Origin: Cladopsammia gracilis
Taxonomy: Eukaryota; Cnidaria; Anthozoa; Scleractinia; Dendrophylliidae
Direction of reading: 5' to 3'
Assembly (NCBI GenBank): GCA_022457155.1
Contig: JAJGOT010000205.1
Span: 517,001 to 581,000 of the forward strand
DNA length: 64,000 nt
Shown: positions 23,482 to 37,383 of the stretch, piece after piece
Layout: every line of letters begins with the position of its first letter
Position numbering within the stretch: position 1 is the first letter of the stretch
Notes under the pieces: model-generated
The model's input: only the letters and a program-made list of their open reading frames with translations
Told to the model about the DNA's origin: nothing
Databases searched by the model: none
Position numbers and translations under genes: made by a program

Positions 23482-24269
23482 CAGGGCTCGAAATTAAAAA
23501 AAAAAGTTCAGTCGCCATTTTGCGACTAAATACGAAAATCAAGTTGCAAGTTCACAAATTTTAGTCGCAAAACTAAGTAACCACAATTAGTTAATAAATA
23601 ACTTTGACAAACAAATGATAAACAAGATTTGATTTTATTACTTCAACAGCTTTCATGTTAGCTAATGATGACTGTGTACAGAACACAACATGTAATACTA
23701 TACACTTGGCCGCCACAATCGTAACGATCAAGACTTTTTCTCGATCTTAAAACTAGTGTTTAATCCCATACAACTCAAAATTATATTTTTGGTGAAATTA
23801 AAAGATTTCCAGCTTCAAGAAAGGACACAATCTTGGAACATCTCCACTAAAACGTCCGTCATCGTTGCGAAATTGATGATACTTTGGCCGATTCTACTGG
23901 CCGCGAACGGCCATGGTTTAATAAACCAAAATATGAGCCTGTCATACATATGAAGAAGAAACCGCTGCAATGGCGGCCGATTGAGGGAACGGCATTGTGT
24001 ATGTAACACTGCGGGTAAATTAGGTACAATTTTACCCTATATCTTCAAATAATTATTTCTACGATAATCAAGGCACACAACAACATATTTTTTCACTTCT
24101 TTATTTATTTCGGCAAAAATAGTGGCAAGTAGCGACTAGTAGTCTTTTTATTTCGTTATTGGCCAAGGCGAAAACTACTCGCAAATTTGCGACTCCTCCG
24201 GAAGTTTTAGTCGCAAACACAAATATTAAGTCGCAAATGCGACTGCATTGGTCGCAATTTCGAGCCCTG
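23482..24269. mobile_element. hAT-like non-autonomous element (CAGGGCTCGAAATT ends)
   Basis: CAGGGCTCGAAATT at the left and AATTTCGAGCCCTG at the right form the terminal inverted repeat, with TTAGTCGCAAA-type subterminal repeats near both ends. CTACA is present on both sides. No transposase is seen. Confidence 0.65.
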
Positions 24270-26671
24270 CTACAGCTACATTTGTGAATAAATTGTTTCA
24301 ACTGGAGATTGTTTCTCTTGTCCTTTTTTACAAGCTGCTGTGAAAAATATTTCTGTTGAGAAATCAAGTTTTACATTAGTGGCAGTGCAAGGACAAAGTT
24401 GTGATGATGACATCAAAGTGTTGACTTTGCCATACTCTGTTACTATTCTTATACATAACCAATATCTTCAATTTCAATGATTAATAATACCTTAGAGCAT
24501 ATTGGGGTGAAAAGGGTTGGTCTTTGTTGTGTATTGTCTATTTTGATTGACACCATGTCTGATACCTTAATTTTTTTTTATTCTTGTTTTTGTTTTGTTT
24601 GCTGAATCATGTCATTGTTGTACATGTATTTCTTCTGGTTTTCTAAGATTTTTTGCTTCTTCAGCAGCATTTCCATGTCTTCTGCCTTGTCTGTTGTTGA
24701 TATGCTGTCATCATCATTGCTTTTTTCTCCATCTCTTTTTCCGACTGCTGTTCTGTAGTTTCTACAATTTCTCTCTGTGGTTTTATTCCAATACAGCTTG
24801 ATAAGGAGATAATTTAATTGCCCTATGATATGATATGTTTCTTGTGTATGCTGCTTAATTGTTTTGTGTACTGACACCATCTTTTGACATCCTTGTCTGT
24901 AGTGTCCATTATGATTGGCCTCATGTCTTCTCTCCAGGATCTGTTGCTTCTTTCTGTTGTGATGTCACTGCTCTTGGTGCTCCATGTACTAAAGTAATTC
25001 TGTTTGCATCACAGAATTGTTCCAATTTTTTATTTCAGAATTCTCTACCATTGTACTACCCATTATACTACCATTACACTACCCATAAGTATAACAGTTA
25101 CAATAACTGCTTAAATTTGTTAACACTTCCTCTGCATTTGTATCACTGCCAGCAGTGAGGTTTTCCGCAGGTGCATTGACAGTTTCGGAAGTCCATCATG
25201 ATATTTCGATTAACGAGAGGAAAGCAGATGATTCCAGCGGTTTGGTCACAAGTTTAACATGGTTGGTAACTGTAATTGTCTTTTGCTCTTTGTGAAATCT
25301 ACAAACTTACAAACAAGTTTACAACTTGCACGCTTACTTCCAAATAGTTGTTGTTCACCCATTTGCTTGTGATTTGACGACCTCTATGTGCTGTTCGTCC
25401 GTGTGCCAAAAGCAAGTGTCGAAGAGTTTACTCTTTGGTATCACAATATTATTTTTCTGTCAGGGGTTTGCAGTTTTCCTTCGTGATATGCCCATTGCTT
25501 TCTTTGCAATGTTTTCATCTGCAATTGTGTTAGTTTCCCTTCTGTCATGCTCGCATCGCTGCTGGATTTTTTCGCTTAAAGTTTACAGTATTTCATTGCT
25601 TCATTATAAAATTGTTCTTCGATAAAGATAGTTAGTTGTGATGTATTTTGTTTGTTTTTGCTTCAATTCTTCTAATTTTTCATAGAATATTTCTAGTGAT
25701 ACACACTCCATTGTTGCTCCACTTTCATTCAACGTGGTAAAGTCTGAGTTGGAGTACATTGAGCATGTGCGAATTGCAATTTGGTAATTACTTTTTGTTG
25801 AAAGAGAGGATTCTTGGACCTAAAAGAATTATTAAAATGCAATTTTAAACCCAATTCTCCACTGCAATCCTCTGTGGTCTAGTGTTTAAGAGGGTGGAAA
25901 GGTAAGTTAACGATTCGTAGCAACATTAATTAGGTTCAAATCCAGTTGGAGTACACCGAAAAAAAAGGTAAGATGTAATGATAGACAGACAGTAAGATGG
26001 TATGTTAGAGAAGAGTAGATATTGTACCAGTAAGAAACTGTACCAATTCAAAAAGAATTGTACTGGTTCAGAACAATTTGTACCATAAGACAAAATTGAA
26101 CTACAACATAAAAAATAAATAAAAAAATTATACAGCATAGACCAAATGCAAATATGGCCATCCAACAATTTTTTGCAATTGAATAATGATAAAGGTCAGG
26201 TCAAAATAAGTCATTGTGTGCATTTTCAAGGTCATATTCTTATTTTAGGAGAAGTTATAGGCAATCAAATTTTGGGAAAAACATGAAAGCGAGGCTAGTG
26301 AGGATAGAATGTCTTTTCTCATACAAATGCTTAAAATTTCAGTGAGCCATAACTTTGCAACCATTGAACCAAAAACACTCAAACTTTGCAAGATAATACA
26401 CTTAGCAGCACTTGTTTACGTGATATCATTAATTTCTCTGAAAACTTGGCCAAACAAAAAATTGCCTGGTGGCCATATTTGCATTCGGTGTATGGAACTC
26501 TGAGAAAAATAAATAAATAAATAAATTAAAAAATTAATAAATAAAGGGTCCTCCCCATTGTTATGGCCTAGCAAGAATATTGAAATGCCTGTATAATTCA
26601 ACAAGAATTTTTTTTAAACAAATTACATTATTCGGCAGCTGTGAGGTTATATTGTTGCTGACAGTACTTAC
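24270..26671. other. Intron of UBE2O-like gene, no clear gene
   Basis: AT-rich sequence; a tRNA-derived fragment with a TGGTCTAGTG box-A-like start lies near 25873. The short open frames here show no recognisable domain. Confidence 0.4.
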
Positions 26672-26812
26672 CTCCTCAACAGTGGCTTTAATATGTGATT
26701 GGCTGTTTAAGATTGGTTTAACTCCTGATAACCATCTGGCTTCTTTAAAGGCCCTGGCTGGACCTGTCAATTTCTGGCCAGGGTAAAACAATGCTGAATA
26801 GAATGGGGAATC
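26672..26812 (-). CDS. UBE2O: UBE2O-like, exon 5
   Basis: Acceptor CATCTTGCAG and donor GAGGAG|GTAAGT bound 141 nt (47 codons, phase 0). Encodes FYPGQKLTGPARAFKEARWL, then SGVKPILNSQ and VEE; the FYPGQ-L-GPARxF series is strongly conserved in UBE2O. Confidence 0.9.
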
Positions 26813-26993
26813 CTGCAAGATGAAGACAACAAAAAACAAAATAATTTTGAAAGTAGTAACTTTAAAAATTAGTTATACCTACCGATAGAGTGCCAATGAG
26901 CAAATGATTTCTGTTAAGCATAGTAAAGAAATCATGTTTCTGACATTTGTGTGGTCCCCTCCTGTTGCAAGGATTATTTTGGAAAATAATTAT

Positions 26994-29900
26994 TAACTGG
27001 CTCGTCGCTCTGCGACGAGTCAGTTCTTAAAATACCCTTTTTTTTAACTGGCTCATCGCTCTGCGACGAGTCAGTTCTTAAAACACCCTTTTTTTTTCTG
27101 TCGTGTCACCTGCCCCGGGAATCGATTTTGCTGCGGCCAACACCGTACCTAGTTTACTTCCGGTTTTCAGAAATCAGTGATCTCATCGAAACGACAATTT
27201 ACAATTGAAATATTTACCGTTCTAATTTCGACGGAATTGTTAAACATTAAATCGCTGTGATTTCAGAATGTGTTCTATTTCTGGTAAAAGGAAAGCGGGT
27301 TGAACTTTTCTAACCAAATCAATTGTCAAACAGTTGAGTTTAGAAAGCACGCCCAGGCAAGTCAACTGATGAGTAAACAATTCTCAAGCATTACGCCATG
27401 GAGTCACGTTGAAATTCCAAACATCTCAAATTTATGTCACGCTATGGTTGCGATCAATCATGTTGATATTGTTAATTTATTCGAAATCCTATGACCGATT
27501 CTCCAAAATGCCTGTGTTTAAACAATCCTGATTCCTTGTAGTGGGTGGTTTCAAGGATTTTAAAGTGAAAAAAAAAAATGTACAAAGTTCTAAATTTATG
27601 TTTTTCCTAACAGTACCGAGCCGATTAGAAAAAAATATAGACCTGAAATTGTAGCCTACAAAGGGATGGATTTTTTTTTTTAACTGGCTCGCCGCCCTGC
27701 GGCGAGTCAGTTCTTAAAATACCCTTTTTTTTTCTGTCGTGTCACCTGCCCCGGGAATCGGTTTTGCTGCGGCCAACACCGTACCTAGTTTACTTCCAGT
27801 TTTCAGAAATGGCGTAATCAGTGATGTCGGCAACTATAATTCAAATATTTACCGTTCTAATTTCGACGGAATTGTTAAAAATTAAATCTCTGTGATTTTC
27901 GGATGCGATCTATTTCTGGTAAAAGGAAAGCGAGTTGAATTTTTCTAACCAAATCATCGTTGAATAAAACACGTCCCGGCAGGTTCTCAAGCATTACTCC
28001 GTGGAGTCACGTTCAAATTCCGAACATCTCGTATTTATGTCACGCTATTTGATCGATCATGTTGATATTGTTAATTTATTCGAAACCCCGTCACCGATTC
28101 TCCAAAATGCCTGTGTTAAAACAATCCTGATTCCTTGTAGTAGGTGGTTTCAAGGATTTTAAAGCGAAAAAAACAATACAAAGTTCAAAGAAAAAGATAT
28201 AGACCTGAAATTGCAGCCTCTTTGAAGCAGAGTGCGGAATGTCAAGCGGACTGTGGAATGTAAATGTGGACTGGACTGTGCATATTAATAGACTCTAGAT
28301 TGTATATTGTGGACTCTAAAATGAAAACCGGGTGGAAAATGAGACCAAACGAGCCAGTTTCGAAGCCCAACGGGCTCCTTGTTTTTTTTTTTTTTGGGGG
28401 GGGGGGGTAGGGGGCGGTGTGGGCAATTTTTCTGATCATGAATTTTTTTCTGTGTTGATGTTGTGCAATAATTTTTTTCGGGATTGTTCCATACCTTTTT
28501 TCCATTGGCTCTCTGTCTCTGTGCATTATTTTTTCTTTACTTTTGCTATGCAGGAATTTTTTTTTTGGTAATTGCCCACCCCCCTCCGTCCCTAAGGAGT
28601 GCTTGAAGCGGGCTGTGGAATGTAAATGTAAATGTAGACTGGACTGTGTATATGAATATATTCTAGATTGTATACTGTGGATTGCTAATATAAAACTCTA
28701 AAATGAAAACCGGGTGAAAACTGAGACAAAACAAGCCAGTTTCGAAGCCCATCGGGCTACTTGTTTCTGTCGTGTCACCTGCCCCGGGAATCGATTTTGA
28801 TGAGGCCAACACCGTACCTGGTTTACTTCCGGTTTTCAGAAATCAGTGATGTCATCTAAATGACAATTTACAATTGAAATAATTTTTTATTTATCCTTCT
28901 AATTTCGATGGAATTGTTAAACATTAAATCGCTGTGATTTCAGGATGTGTTCTATTTCTGGTAAAGGAAAGCAGGTTGAACTTTTCTAACCAAATCAATT
29001 GTCAAACAGTTGAGTTAAGATCGAATAAATCATTGAACAAAGACGTCCCGGCAAGTCAACTGCTGAGTAAACAATTCTCAAGCATTACGCCATGGAGTCA
29101 CGTTGAAATTCCAAACATCTCGAATTTATGTCAAGCTATGGTCAGCTGTTAATTATTTGATCGATTATGTTGATATTGTTAATTTATTCGAAATCCTATC
29201 ACCGATTCTCCAAAATGCCTGTTTCTCTTTCGATATGCTCCAGATTATGGGATAATTTATATTGAGAGTGATGCCAGTTTAACTGGCTGGGGAGCTTTAT
29301 GTGATGGCCAATCCACCAATGGGAGATGGTCGCCAGGTGAATTGGAATACCATATTAATTATCTAAAACTTTTGGCAGGTTTTCATGCCCTCCAATGTTT
29401 TGTTTCTTGTCGGAGGTCCATTCATGTTAGACTGGCACTCGATAATTCTACTGCTGTGGCCTATGTTAACAATATGGGTGGGTCTATATTGTTACTAATT
29501 TGCATTTGAATAGCTTTTTTGAAATGTGACCGCTGACCAGTAGGTATGCAGGAAGTATGCACAATTATCCCATAATGCTACGCATATCTCAGAGAACTAC
29601 AATTACACTTCAAGGTAAGTATACCTCTTGTCTAATTTTCATGTTTAAACAATCCTGATTCCTTGTTGAAGGTGGTTTCAAGGATTTTAAAGCGAAAAAA
29701 ATATACAAAGTTCTAAACTTATGTTTTTGCTAACAGTACAGAGCCGATCAGAGAGAAAATAAAGACCTGAAATTGTAGCCTGCAAAGGGATGGACAATTT
29801 TATATTTGTCGGCGGGAAGCGGGGGGAGGGGGTGGTATGGGGCGGTGTTGGGCAATTTTTCTGATAATGAATTTTTTTCCATCTTGATGTTGCAAAAGAA

Positions 29901-30245
29901 TTTTTTTTTGGGTTGTTCCATACCCTTTTTCCTTTGGCTTGCTGTGCATTACTTTTTTCTTTACTTTTGCTGTGCAGGAATTTTTTTTTTGGTAATTGCC
30001 CAACTCCCCACCCCCCCCCCCCCCCTCCCCCCACTACCCCGCCCTTAATAATAAAATAGTCCGTCCCTAAGGAGTGCTTGAAACGGGCTGTGGAATGAAA
30101 ACGTAAATGTGGACTGGACTGTGCATATTAATAGATTCTAGATTGTATAATTATTGTGAAATGCTAATATAAAACTGTAAAATAATAACCGGGTGGAAAC
30201 TGAGACCAAACAAGCCATTTTCGAAGCCCATCGGGCTCCTTGTTC
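26994..30245. repeat. Cluster of diverged copies of one interspersed repeat family
   Basis: GGCTCGTCGCTCTGCGACGA-type hairpins occur at 26998, 27050 and 27684. CACCTGCCCCGGGAATCG blocks occur at 27107, 27743 and 28776. A common 3' part ending in the hairpin AAGCCCATCGGGCT then CCTTGTT occurs at ~28370, ~28745 and ~30225. Terminal hairpins without inverted repeats recall Helitrons, but the ends do not fit clearly. Confidence 0.5.
29255..29488 (+). pseudogene. DIRS-type retrotransposon RNase H fragment
   Basis: The frame gives IYIESDASLTGWGALCDG, then WSPGELEYHINYLKLLAGFH and LALDNSTAVAYVNNMGG: the DAS..GWGA, E.....N.LEL-like and DNxTAVxYVNxxGG motifs of RNase H in DIRS/Ngaro elements. A short remnant within the repeat cluster. 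Confidence 0.7.
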
Positions 30246-31192
30246 CAAAAACTGATGATACTGTACATGTACAGTATAAAGGTTTCCGGAGAAGACAGTC
30301 GGCTAGCATGCTCCTATGGCCTTTACAAGAACCTGCTATAAAAGTTTGAAAGTGTCCTGAGGAACGAGTTTGGTGCAACAGAATGATATGGAAAAAGAGT
30401 TACAAAATTACATGTACCGAACCATCTGAATAAAATTTTGTGCCTTCATATTCATGGAATGGCTAAGAACGGTCTCATCACAGGGGGTGGCTAATGTGCG
30501 AAGCCTGCGAACCCTGCGCTTCTCCTGCGAGCCCCGAATGTTTTCTGTTAAAAATGTAAGATGAAAGAAAATGAGACACCAGAGAATGATGAAAAAGTCA
30601 TGGTTTCTGAAATGTAAACAAGCGGCCCCGGTCCCAAGTGCATTAGTCATGCAAAATTCATGGGTAAAGTTCTTTCTGAACTTCATGTTTACTAATTCTT
30701 GTTATAATAAATCTTGAATGAAACTAAATATAATAATCAAAGGTAAAGACAGCAGGGAAAGTTATGTAGCAGAAAAACAAATTTAGCCCTTTTAAGTTTG
30801 TTAATTGTACATAGTTGTCCTGTAAAAAGTGCACCAAATTTGCACGTGTCAAAAGGGTAATTTGAAACCTGAATATACAGACCAAGAAGAGGCTTGAGGC
30901 TTGCAAAAATGGCTCCGGCTCGCACATTACTCTCACAGCACATGGTCACACTAAACTCTAACAAGTTTTTCATTGGCTCTAATACTTCCGGCCTTGCAAT
31001 TGGCTTAAACCAAAGTCTACATTACATTAGGTTACACTTTTTGAAGCCTGATTGAGAATTTTTCTGCATATAACAATTCTTTGGCACTATTCTCTGCCGC
31101 CTAGCCAGCCACGCACGTTCGCTCAGCTGGCTCTTTGGCAATAAATTACTTCAGTATCTGTGTCCCAAGACAACCAGTACTGTTAACATTAC

Positions 31193-31262
31193 CTCATCTC
31201 GCTGATCACTCAAGTCAAACAGCATCGATGACTGTTCCCCTGCTGGTCCTTCCACAGCACAC
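31193..31262 (-). CDS. UBE2O: UBE2O-like, exon 4
   Basis: A 70-nt exon bounded by AG (31264-31263) and GAG|GTAATG. With the AG of exon 3 it encodes RCAVEGPAGEQSSMLFDLSD then QRDE. The match to UBE2O is modest, but phase fits both neighbours. Confidence 0.7.
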
Positions 31263-31339
31263 CTTCAGTATCAATGACATAATAAAATTCTGTTACTTAA
31301 TACATTTTTTAATAAAAAGGCTAATTACAATTTTTCATG

Positions 31340-31430
31340 GTGGAGGCGCAGTGGTGTATATGAGTAGTTAGAGTGTTGGACAAGTTTCAGATCTGGAGGT
31401 TAATGGTTCGAGCCTGGTCTTTGCCATCGT
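31340..31430 (+). repeat. tRNA-derived SINE-like sequence
   Basis: GCGCAGTGGTG...TAGTTAGAGTG (box A-like) and GGTTCGAGCCT (box B) are spaced as in a tRNA, but the stems do not form a functional cloverleaf. Confidence 0.5.
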
Positions 31431-32072
31431 GCTGTTTCCTTAGAGGTGTATAAATGGGCACCAAAGACATAATAATATTGAAATTTAGTTAAGATTGAGT
31501 GCTGAAAAAACTGTTACAAAAATAGTTATTGTTACCACTCTCTGGTTTCGTACAATGTACTTCTAGGAAGGCCATTCTCGTCTATCTTCTTATAACATTT
31601 CTTGTTTATTTAAAAAAAAAACAATTATAGTATACATAATTATGTAATCTGTTATGTGGTTTTAGTGTTAATAAATGGTTTGGGAGAGAAGGGTTGCTGG
31701 CGACAACCCTTCAGTCCCACACTGAAGCGATGCCTGGGTTGCCTTAGCTTGGGTGAGAAACGGTGGTGACGTCCACTTCCCCTCGCTAAGCGACCTTCTA
31801 CGCTGCTCAGAGTAGCTGTGCTCCATGACACCCATCTCATGGTTTATTTGCCACTCGCTGACCTGGCTAGCCCCATTGACTGGCCTCGCACGCGGCAGGC
31901 AGCACTTGGGTCTTAGACAACACCTATCCCTCTAGTCCTTTTCCCACAAAACATGTGCCTTTCAATTGTGTGTTGACATTAAACTTGTGATAAACTACAG
32001 TTTGTTTAGACAAATGGAGCTCAACGAATCAATAGAGAACCTACATGTAACTTGTATGATCATGTGTCATAC

Positions 32073-32170
32073 CTTGAACCATTCTTTAGCCTGATGACAA
32101 CTTTCCGGTAAACCTCAGTGACTATTCCAAGCCAAGGACCCATGCTAACATGTGCTCCAGGTATAAAATG
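32073..32170 (-). CDS. UBE2O: UBE2O-like, exon 3
   Basis: 98 nt between ATGTTTTCAG and TCAAG|GTATGA; encodes HFIPGAHVSMGPWLGIVTEV and VVIRLKNGS. PWLG-V and L-NG are conserved in UBE2O. Joins exon 4 after two bases. Confidence 0.8.
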
Positions 32171-33003
32171 CTGAAAACATTCTATTGATTAGCATTAAAG
32201 TTCTCCACAATAGTTTTCAAACATGGTCTTAGTCAACAATAAAATATTTTCCCTCTCATAAGCACTTTAACATTCTCCACCATGGTTTTCAGACATGGTT
32301 TTAGTCAACATTAAAACAGTTTTCTTCTCATAAGCACTTTGATGCAATATTAGTCAACACCTCTACAATTATGCATGACTGAGGTCCAAAACTGCTTTGT
32401 GTCATTGCCAATAATTGGTCACTTTGACAATGACAAGTGGAGAAATAATAAGAAAAACAAATACATGTAATATATGTTCATATACACCTGTACAATGTAC
32501 ATACCGGTGTGTTATATTTACCTTTAGTTACTAATTCCACAAAATCTTAAAGTAAATAGTCACTCTTTTATGAAATCAACAAAAAACAAAATAATACTGA
32601 GTGTGGGATTGGAATTTTCTGGCAAAAAAATATTATTACATACAAAAATTTTTTCTGCCAAAAATTGACTTCTGACCGCTAATGACAAAGAAATACACTT
32701 TCTAATTCAGACTCTGGCTAAATGAACAAAATGTTAAAGTTTCACATTTTGAGAAATTAAATTGTGAACTTTTGAAAAGTTGGCATTATTTGAGAACCTT
32801 ACCAGAAAATAATGACTTAAATATTTATATATAAATAAAAACATGACAGAGTTCCAAAAATGCTTTGTTTCAATGCAAAATAATGTCACATTAATCTTAA
32901 TAAGGCATACAGTTCTAACAGACAGTCATTAATTACGTGGCTACTGCTTTTTTTGCGGCTGCTACTAAAATTACTTCCATTAGAATTGCTGTTACATGTA
33001 TAC

Positions 33004-33177
33004 CTGTAAAGGAGAAAGTTCTTTGCAGTCCACATTATTGAAGATCTGATTAGCCACAAGGACTTTTACACTAGCAACAACTTCAACATTGCTAACAAAT
33101 CCTTTCTGTGTGCCTTGGCTCACATCAGAAAATTTGATAACATCACCAGGAAGAAGCGATCTGTCAGCCAACTTAAC
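33004..33177 (-). CDS. UBE2O: UBE2O-like, exon 2
   Basis: 174 nt between TTTACAG and TTTACAG|GTATAC, 58 codons in phase 0. Encodes VKLADRSLLPGDVIKFSD, GFVSNVEVVASVKVL and NNVDCKELSPLQ. DRSxxPGDVV is a strong UBE2O feature. Confidence 0.85.
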
Positions 33178-33880
33178 CTGTAAAGGGAAAACCACTCTGG
33201 GTAAGATAAGTTTTTTCAAAAACGTAAAGTCCACTACAAAAGAAATCATAAAAAAAAATAATGTTCTCACACACCACTGGTAGCCACGCCAAGCTGACTG
33301 CTGCAGCCTGACCTTTATTTTAAACTCATAAAATTGTACACATACCCTAACAGGTGGGGTTAATAATGACAAGTTGCACATCAAATTTAAACTGAAATCT
33401 TAGGGTGAGGGGGTGGGAAAGTCAGTCATGGCAGACGTAACAAAAACAACTGCCCACCTTTCAGGTCGCATGACCTATACCCAGGCCCCCAGTAGTGTGA
33501 GAGAACAACATTTTCCACTTATTTCGTTGTGCTCAGCCAGTGGAAAATTACCCTAATGACAAACTTATGCTGTGTTCACACTTTGGCAAAACATGTTTAG
33601 TCTGATCATGAATGAAACATGTTTCATTGTGAAGAGTGTTCACATCAGGCGGTGCATTGCATGAATCAAGGCTGAAACATGTTTATTATGAGCATGATTG
33701 AAACTGCCTCATAAGGTAGTATTGATCTAAGCCAGATGAAACATGTTAGCGCAATTAATGTCATCTCCTTGTTGAATGTTGCATTGCCCTTTGTTACCGA
33801 AGAACTTGAAAAGTAAGATTAAACCACAAAGTCATGCAACAGCAAGTTCGAGCTCTATTTTTCAGTTTATGTGTAATAAT

Positions 33881-34296
33881 TGAAGGGCTCCCTGCAAGAA
33901 CGGCCTGAGTGCATTTTTGGTAACTTTCACTAAAATTGTATGTTTTAGACCTTTAAAAGCACAGTTTTGTCAAATTAATTATTTATTATTGTTAAGGTAC
34001 TTAAAACAGCTCCAAAATGGGGAATAAGAAAATCCACATCATTGAGAAAATGTTTTGGGCCCCTATGACACCCTTATTGGCCCTTAGGACACCCTATGTA
34101 TCTTTTCAAAAATAAAAATTATTCTGTTCGAAGATAGAAGATTTGTTGACCTGGTTTAAATCCTTTCAGTCATATTTACATGATCCAGTCATAATTTTGG
34201 CAAGTGAGTCCCTTTTGAGGACAAAATTACAAGACTTCAGTGAGAATTTTCCAAAAATGCACTTCGGCCGGCCGTTATTGCAGGGAGCCCTTCAAT
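33881..34296. mobile_element. MITE with TGAAGGGCTCCCTGCA ends
   Basis: TTGAAGGGCTCCCTGCAAGA at the left and the inverted TGCAGGGAGCCCTTCAA at the right enclose ~410 bp of non-coding DNA. Confidence 0.7.
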
Positions 34297-34800
34297 AATA
34301 AACTACATGTAGATTTTATGTGAGTTTATACCTGTTACATGTATGTACACAGCATAATTTATAGAACCAGGCATGAAATGTAATTTGAAATTAACAACTA
34401 ATGCGAACAATGAAATTGCAAACATGTCTATGGGTTGAAACATGTTTTGTTCCACAGCATTATACATTGTATGTGGGTGAAATAATTTTGGGTGAGGAAT
34501 AATACTGGCAAGGCTTGAGATAGGATGGGTTAATGAGGGGCCTGGGGTATATTACCTCATGTCTGTACTGTAAGGTGGGAATAGTTGCTGGCATAATGTT
34601 CTAGGTCAAGTTAACCAGGCCATTGGTATAACAATATGCCCCTCTCCCTGATAGGGCTTCAGCATTGGCTGAAGGGGTGCTCCAGGTAACATTTCGCTGA
34701 TGTGCAATGCACAATGTACAAAGCACGTTAAAGTGTATTAGCTAAGGAAAAGAAAATACTGCATGAATGAGAAAGCGGGAGAGTGAGTAGAACTGACTTA

Positions 34801-35870
34801 GCCTGCGAATACAACCACCTCTCATCGCTCCCAGCTGCTAGGGGTATTTGTGCAAGACAGTGTCTGTGATTTACTTTAAGAATTAAATACCATACTGATG
34901 ACTGTAAATCTGTCCCGAAACAAGACAGGAGCGCTGATTGGTCAACTTGATAATTTTACATAATTATGCTTTGAATTATGCAGTGTTGTGACTCAAAATC
35001 ACAACTTAAAAATGGTTGCCTGTTGTGAGGATTAATGTTGTCTGTTGTTACAAGCAAGTCAGTTTCAGGCTCTTTATAGTTTTATCTGCAGTGGAGAGGT
35101 TTTTCTGTTTTTGACAATTTACTGATCGGATAGGCAAGTCACTGATATTTCAAGCAGCGCCACTCGGGCATGTCTGGATGAATAAACATTTATGGGCGTT
35201 ATATGGGAAGAAGAATCCTGTAATTATCAACATCAGTCTGCTTTTAACGGAAAGATAACCTTCAGACTCACGGCACCGCAATGGCCGGGGACAAAAATGG
35301 CAGTTTCTTTCACCAATATTTTTATGGTAAAGATGGAAAAACAGAAATAGTAAACCATTGCACTAAGAAATAAAAGTGCACAAGGAAATGTTATCCTTTG
35401 TAACACAATACAACCTTGCATGCCTACATCCTCATGGACAAATGAATCACAACCTTTGCTTAGAAGGATCTACAAACTACCTCCCGGCTTATTTAATACA
35501 ACAGGGGTAGATCTTTAAAAGACATAATGATCAGGGCTACATGTAAACTGTAACATGTATTACTTACCACTCATGAGAATAATCTCAATGTTTCCAAGTC
35601 CTCTAATATGTTGCTGGTTTTGGTTGTGATGAGCAGCATGTACAAAGATCATAACAAACACACCAGGTGCTAGTAGGATTTGTGATAGGTCTGTCAACAC
35701 CCTTCATATCATTTGGTTTCATTGCATGCACATTATTATAATTATACGAGATTAGTGACGGGTGATTTATGCCATCAGTATGGAATTTCTCAAAGTAAAT
35801 TGCAGATGCTTTCTTGTGCGAATGCCCCTAGCGGCCGGGAGCGATGAGAGGCGGCTGTATTTTTGCAGGC
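34801..35870. mobile_element. 1.07-kb TIR element (GCCTGCGAATACA ends)
   Basis: GCCTGCGAATACAACCACCT at the left matches, inverted, GAGGCGGCTGTATTTTTGCAGGC at the right; TA flanks both. No transposase. Confidence 0.65.
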
Positions 35871-36439
35871 TAGAATTGACTTAGCTGTCAGCAAACTTGT
35901 AGCCTTCTGAGATTGGGTGAAATGAGACCCCTTCCTTTACATTGGAGGGTTCATAAGCAGGAAGCTTATAAACAATCAAGGAGGGGAAGAGTTGACAGGG
36001 GAGGAGGGTTAGAGAATAGTAACACTCCTACTGTTCTATAAAAGCTAAAATACAGAGTCAGCAGTTGTAAGCCATTATGTTTTTGAGACTTCATATCTTT
36101 ATCAAGTTCTAGTCTATCAAAAAGAAATCTCTTAAAACAAGTGATTCTAAATTACTGCTGCTTTCTTAATACACACAAATGTATTTGACTAAGTAACTTT
36201 GGCCACTTACAGTGTACAGTACCTCCCAAAAGTAAGTTTGCTGTCACATAGCATTTATTCGTGTAGCGCGCGACGCGAATCGTGTAGCACACAACGCGAA
36301 TCGCATAGCGCAAGAGTCACTGGTGCAAATTACGAAAGGTTTATCTTGCGAGAAACCGATTAATTTCGCGCAGTCTTTCGCGGTCTGTCACGGGTCAGAA
36401 CATAACTGCAACTCAATGGTTGGCAGCAAAATTGAAGGC

Positions 36440-36990
36440 GAATCGGTTGCAAATGTATTTGAAGTTTTCGTTTTTGCAAGCGATCTTGCCATAAACAAGC
36501 GACATTTAAAATTTAATTGCGAATGTGTTTGAAGTTTTTGTTTACGCAAGCGATACGCTATTCTGAATCTCTTTGAGTTTAACCATAAACAAGCGACATT
36601 TAAAGATCGTTTGCGAATGTGTTTGAATTTTACGTTTACGCAAGCAATACGCTATGCTAAATCTCTTCGAGATTTGCCATAAACAAGCGACATTTAAAGA
36701 TCGATTGCGAATGTGTTTGAAGTTTTCGTTTATGCAAGCGATATGCTATGCTAAATCTCTTCAAGATTCGCCATAAACAAGCAACACGCTAAATGACAAG
36801 CAAAATTTAAAGATCGATTGCGAATGTGTTTGAAGTTTTCATTTACGCAAGCAATACGCTATGCTAAATCTCTTCGAGATTCGCCAACCAAAGCTTGCAA
36901 GCAGTGTTTGAAGTTTTCGTTTACCCAAGTGATACGCTACGACAAACGAAATTTGTATAAAGATCGATTGTGATTTTGTGTTTTTTCGAG
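36440..36990 (+). repeat. Tandem repeats of ~90-115 bp
   Basis: About five diverged units, each with GCGAATGTGTTTGAAGTTTT, CGCAAGCGATACGCTATGCT and CATAAACAAGCGACATTTAA. Confidence 0.7.
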
Positions 36991-37383
36991 TGTTTGAAAT
37001 GTTCAACGAGGGAGTTACTGATATGTCAATCATTGCAAGTTCTAGCTGTCATGTATGCAAATTTTTACTTTTGATTTGCACGTGGCGATTTAAGCTAACA
37101 ACTAAACAGCAATTCCAGCGAAGGTCAAAACAATAAACAACAAAAAGCAAACGGATTCGCACCATTTTAAACTACTTTGCAGTTTTTCTAATTTTTAAAC
37201 TACTTTGCAATTGTTCACAGAGTTCAACAAACACTGTCTATCAAAACAAAGTTTGGTCACCTTGCGCGAACGGCCTTAAGATTGCCACAGTTGACAAGAC
37301 AACAAAAGTCCCCTTCGATTGATACAGACAAGTTTACTTTATGTATAAAGACCGAAATGCTATGAACGATCTCTTTTAAAATA

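Noticed and set aside
24578..24880. Minus-strand 100-codon frame in a UBE2O intron
   Set aside because: Biased composition and no similarity to UBE2O or to a known transposon protein.
36440..36990. CRISPR-like array
   Set aside because: The repeats are contiguous and diverged, with no unique spacers, and the DNA is animal.
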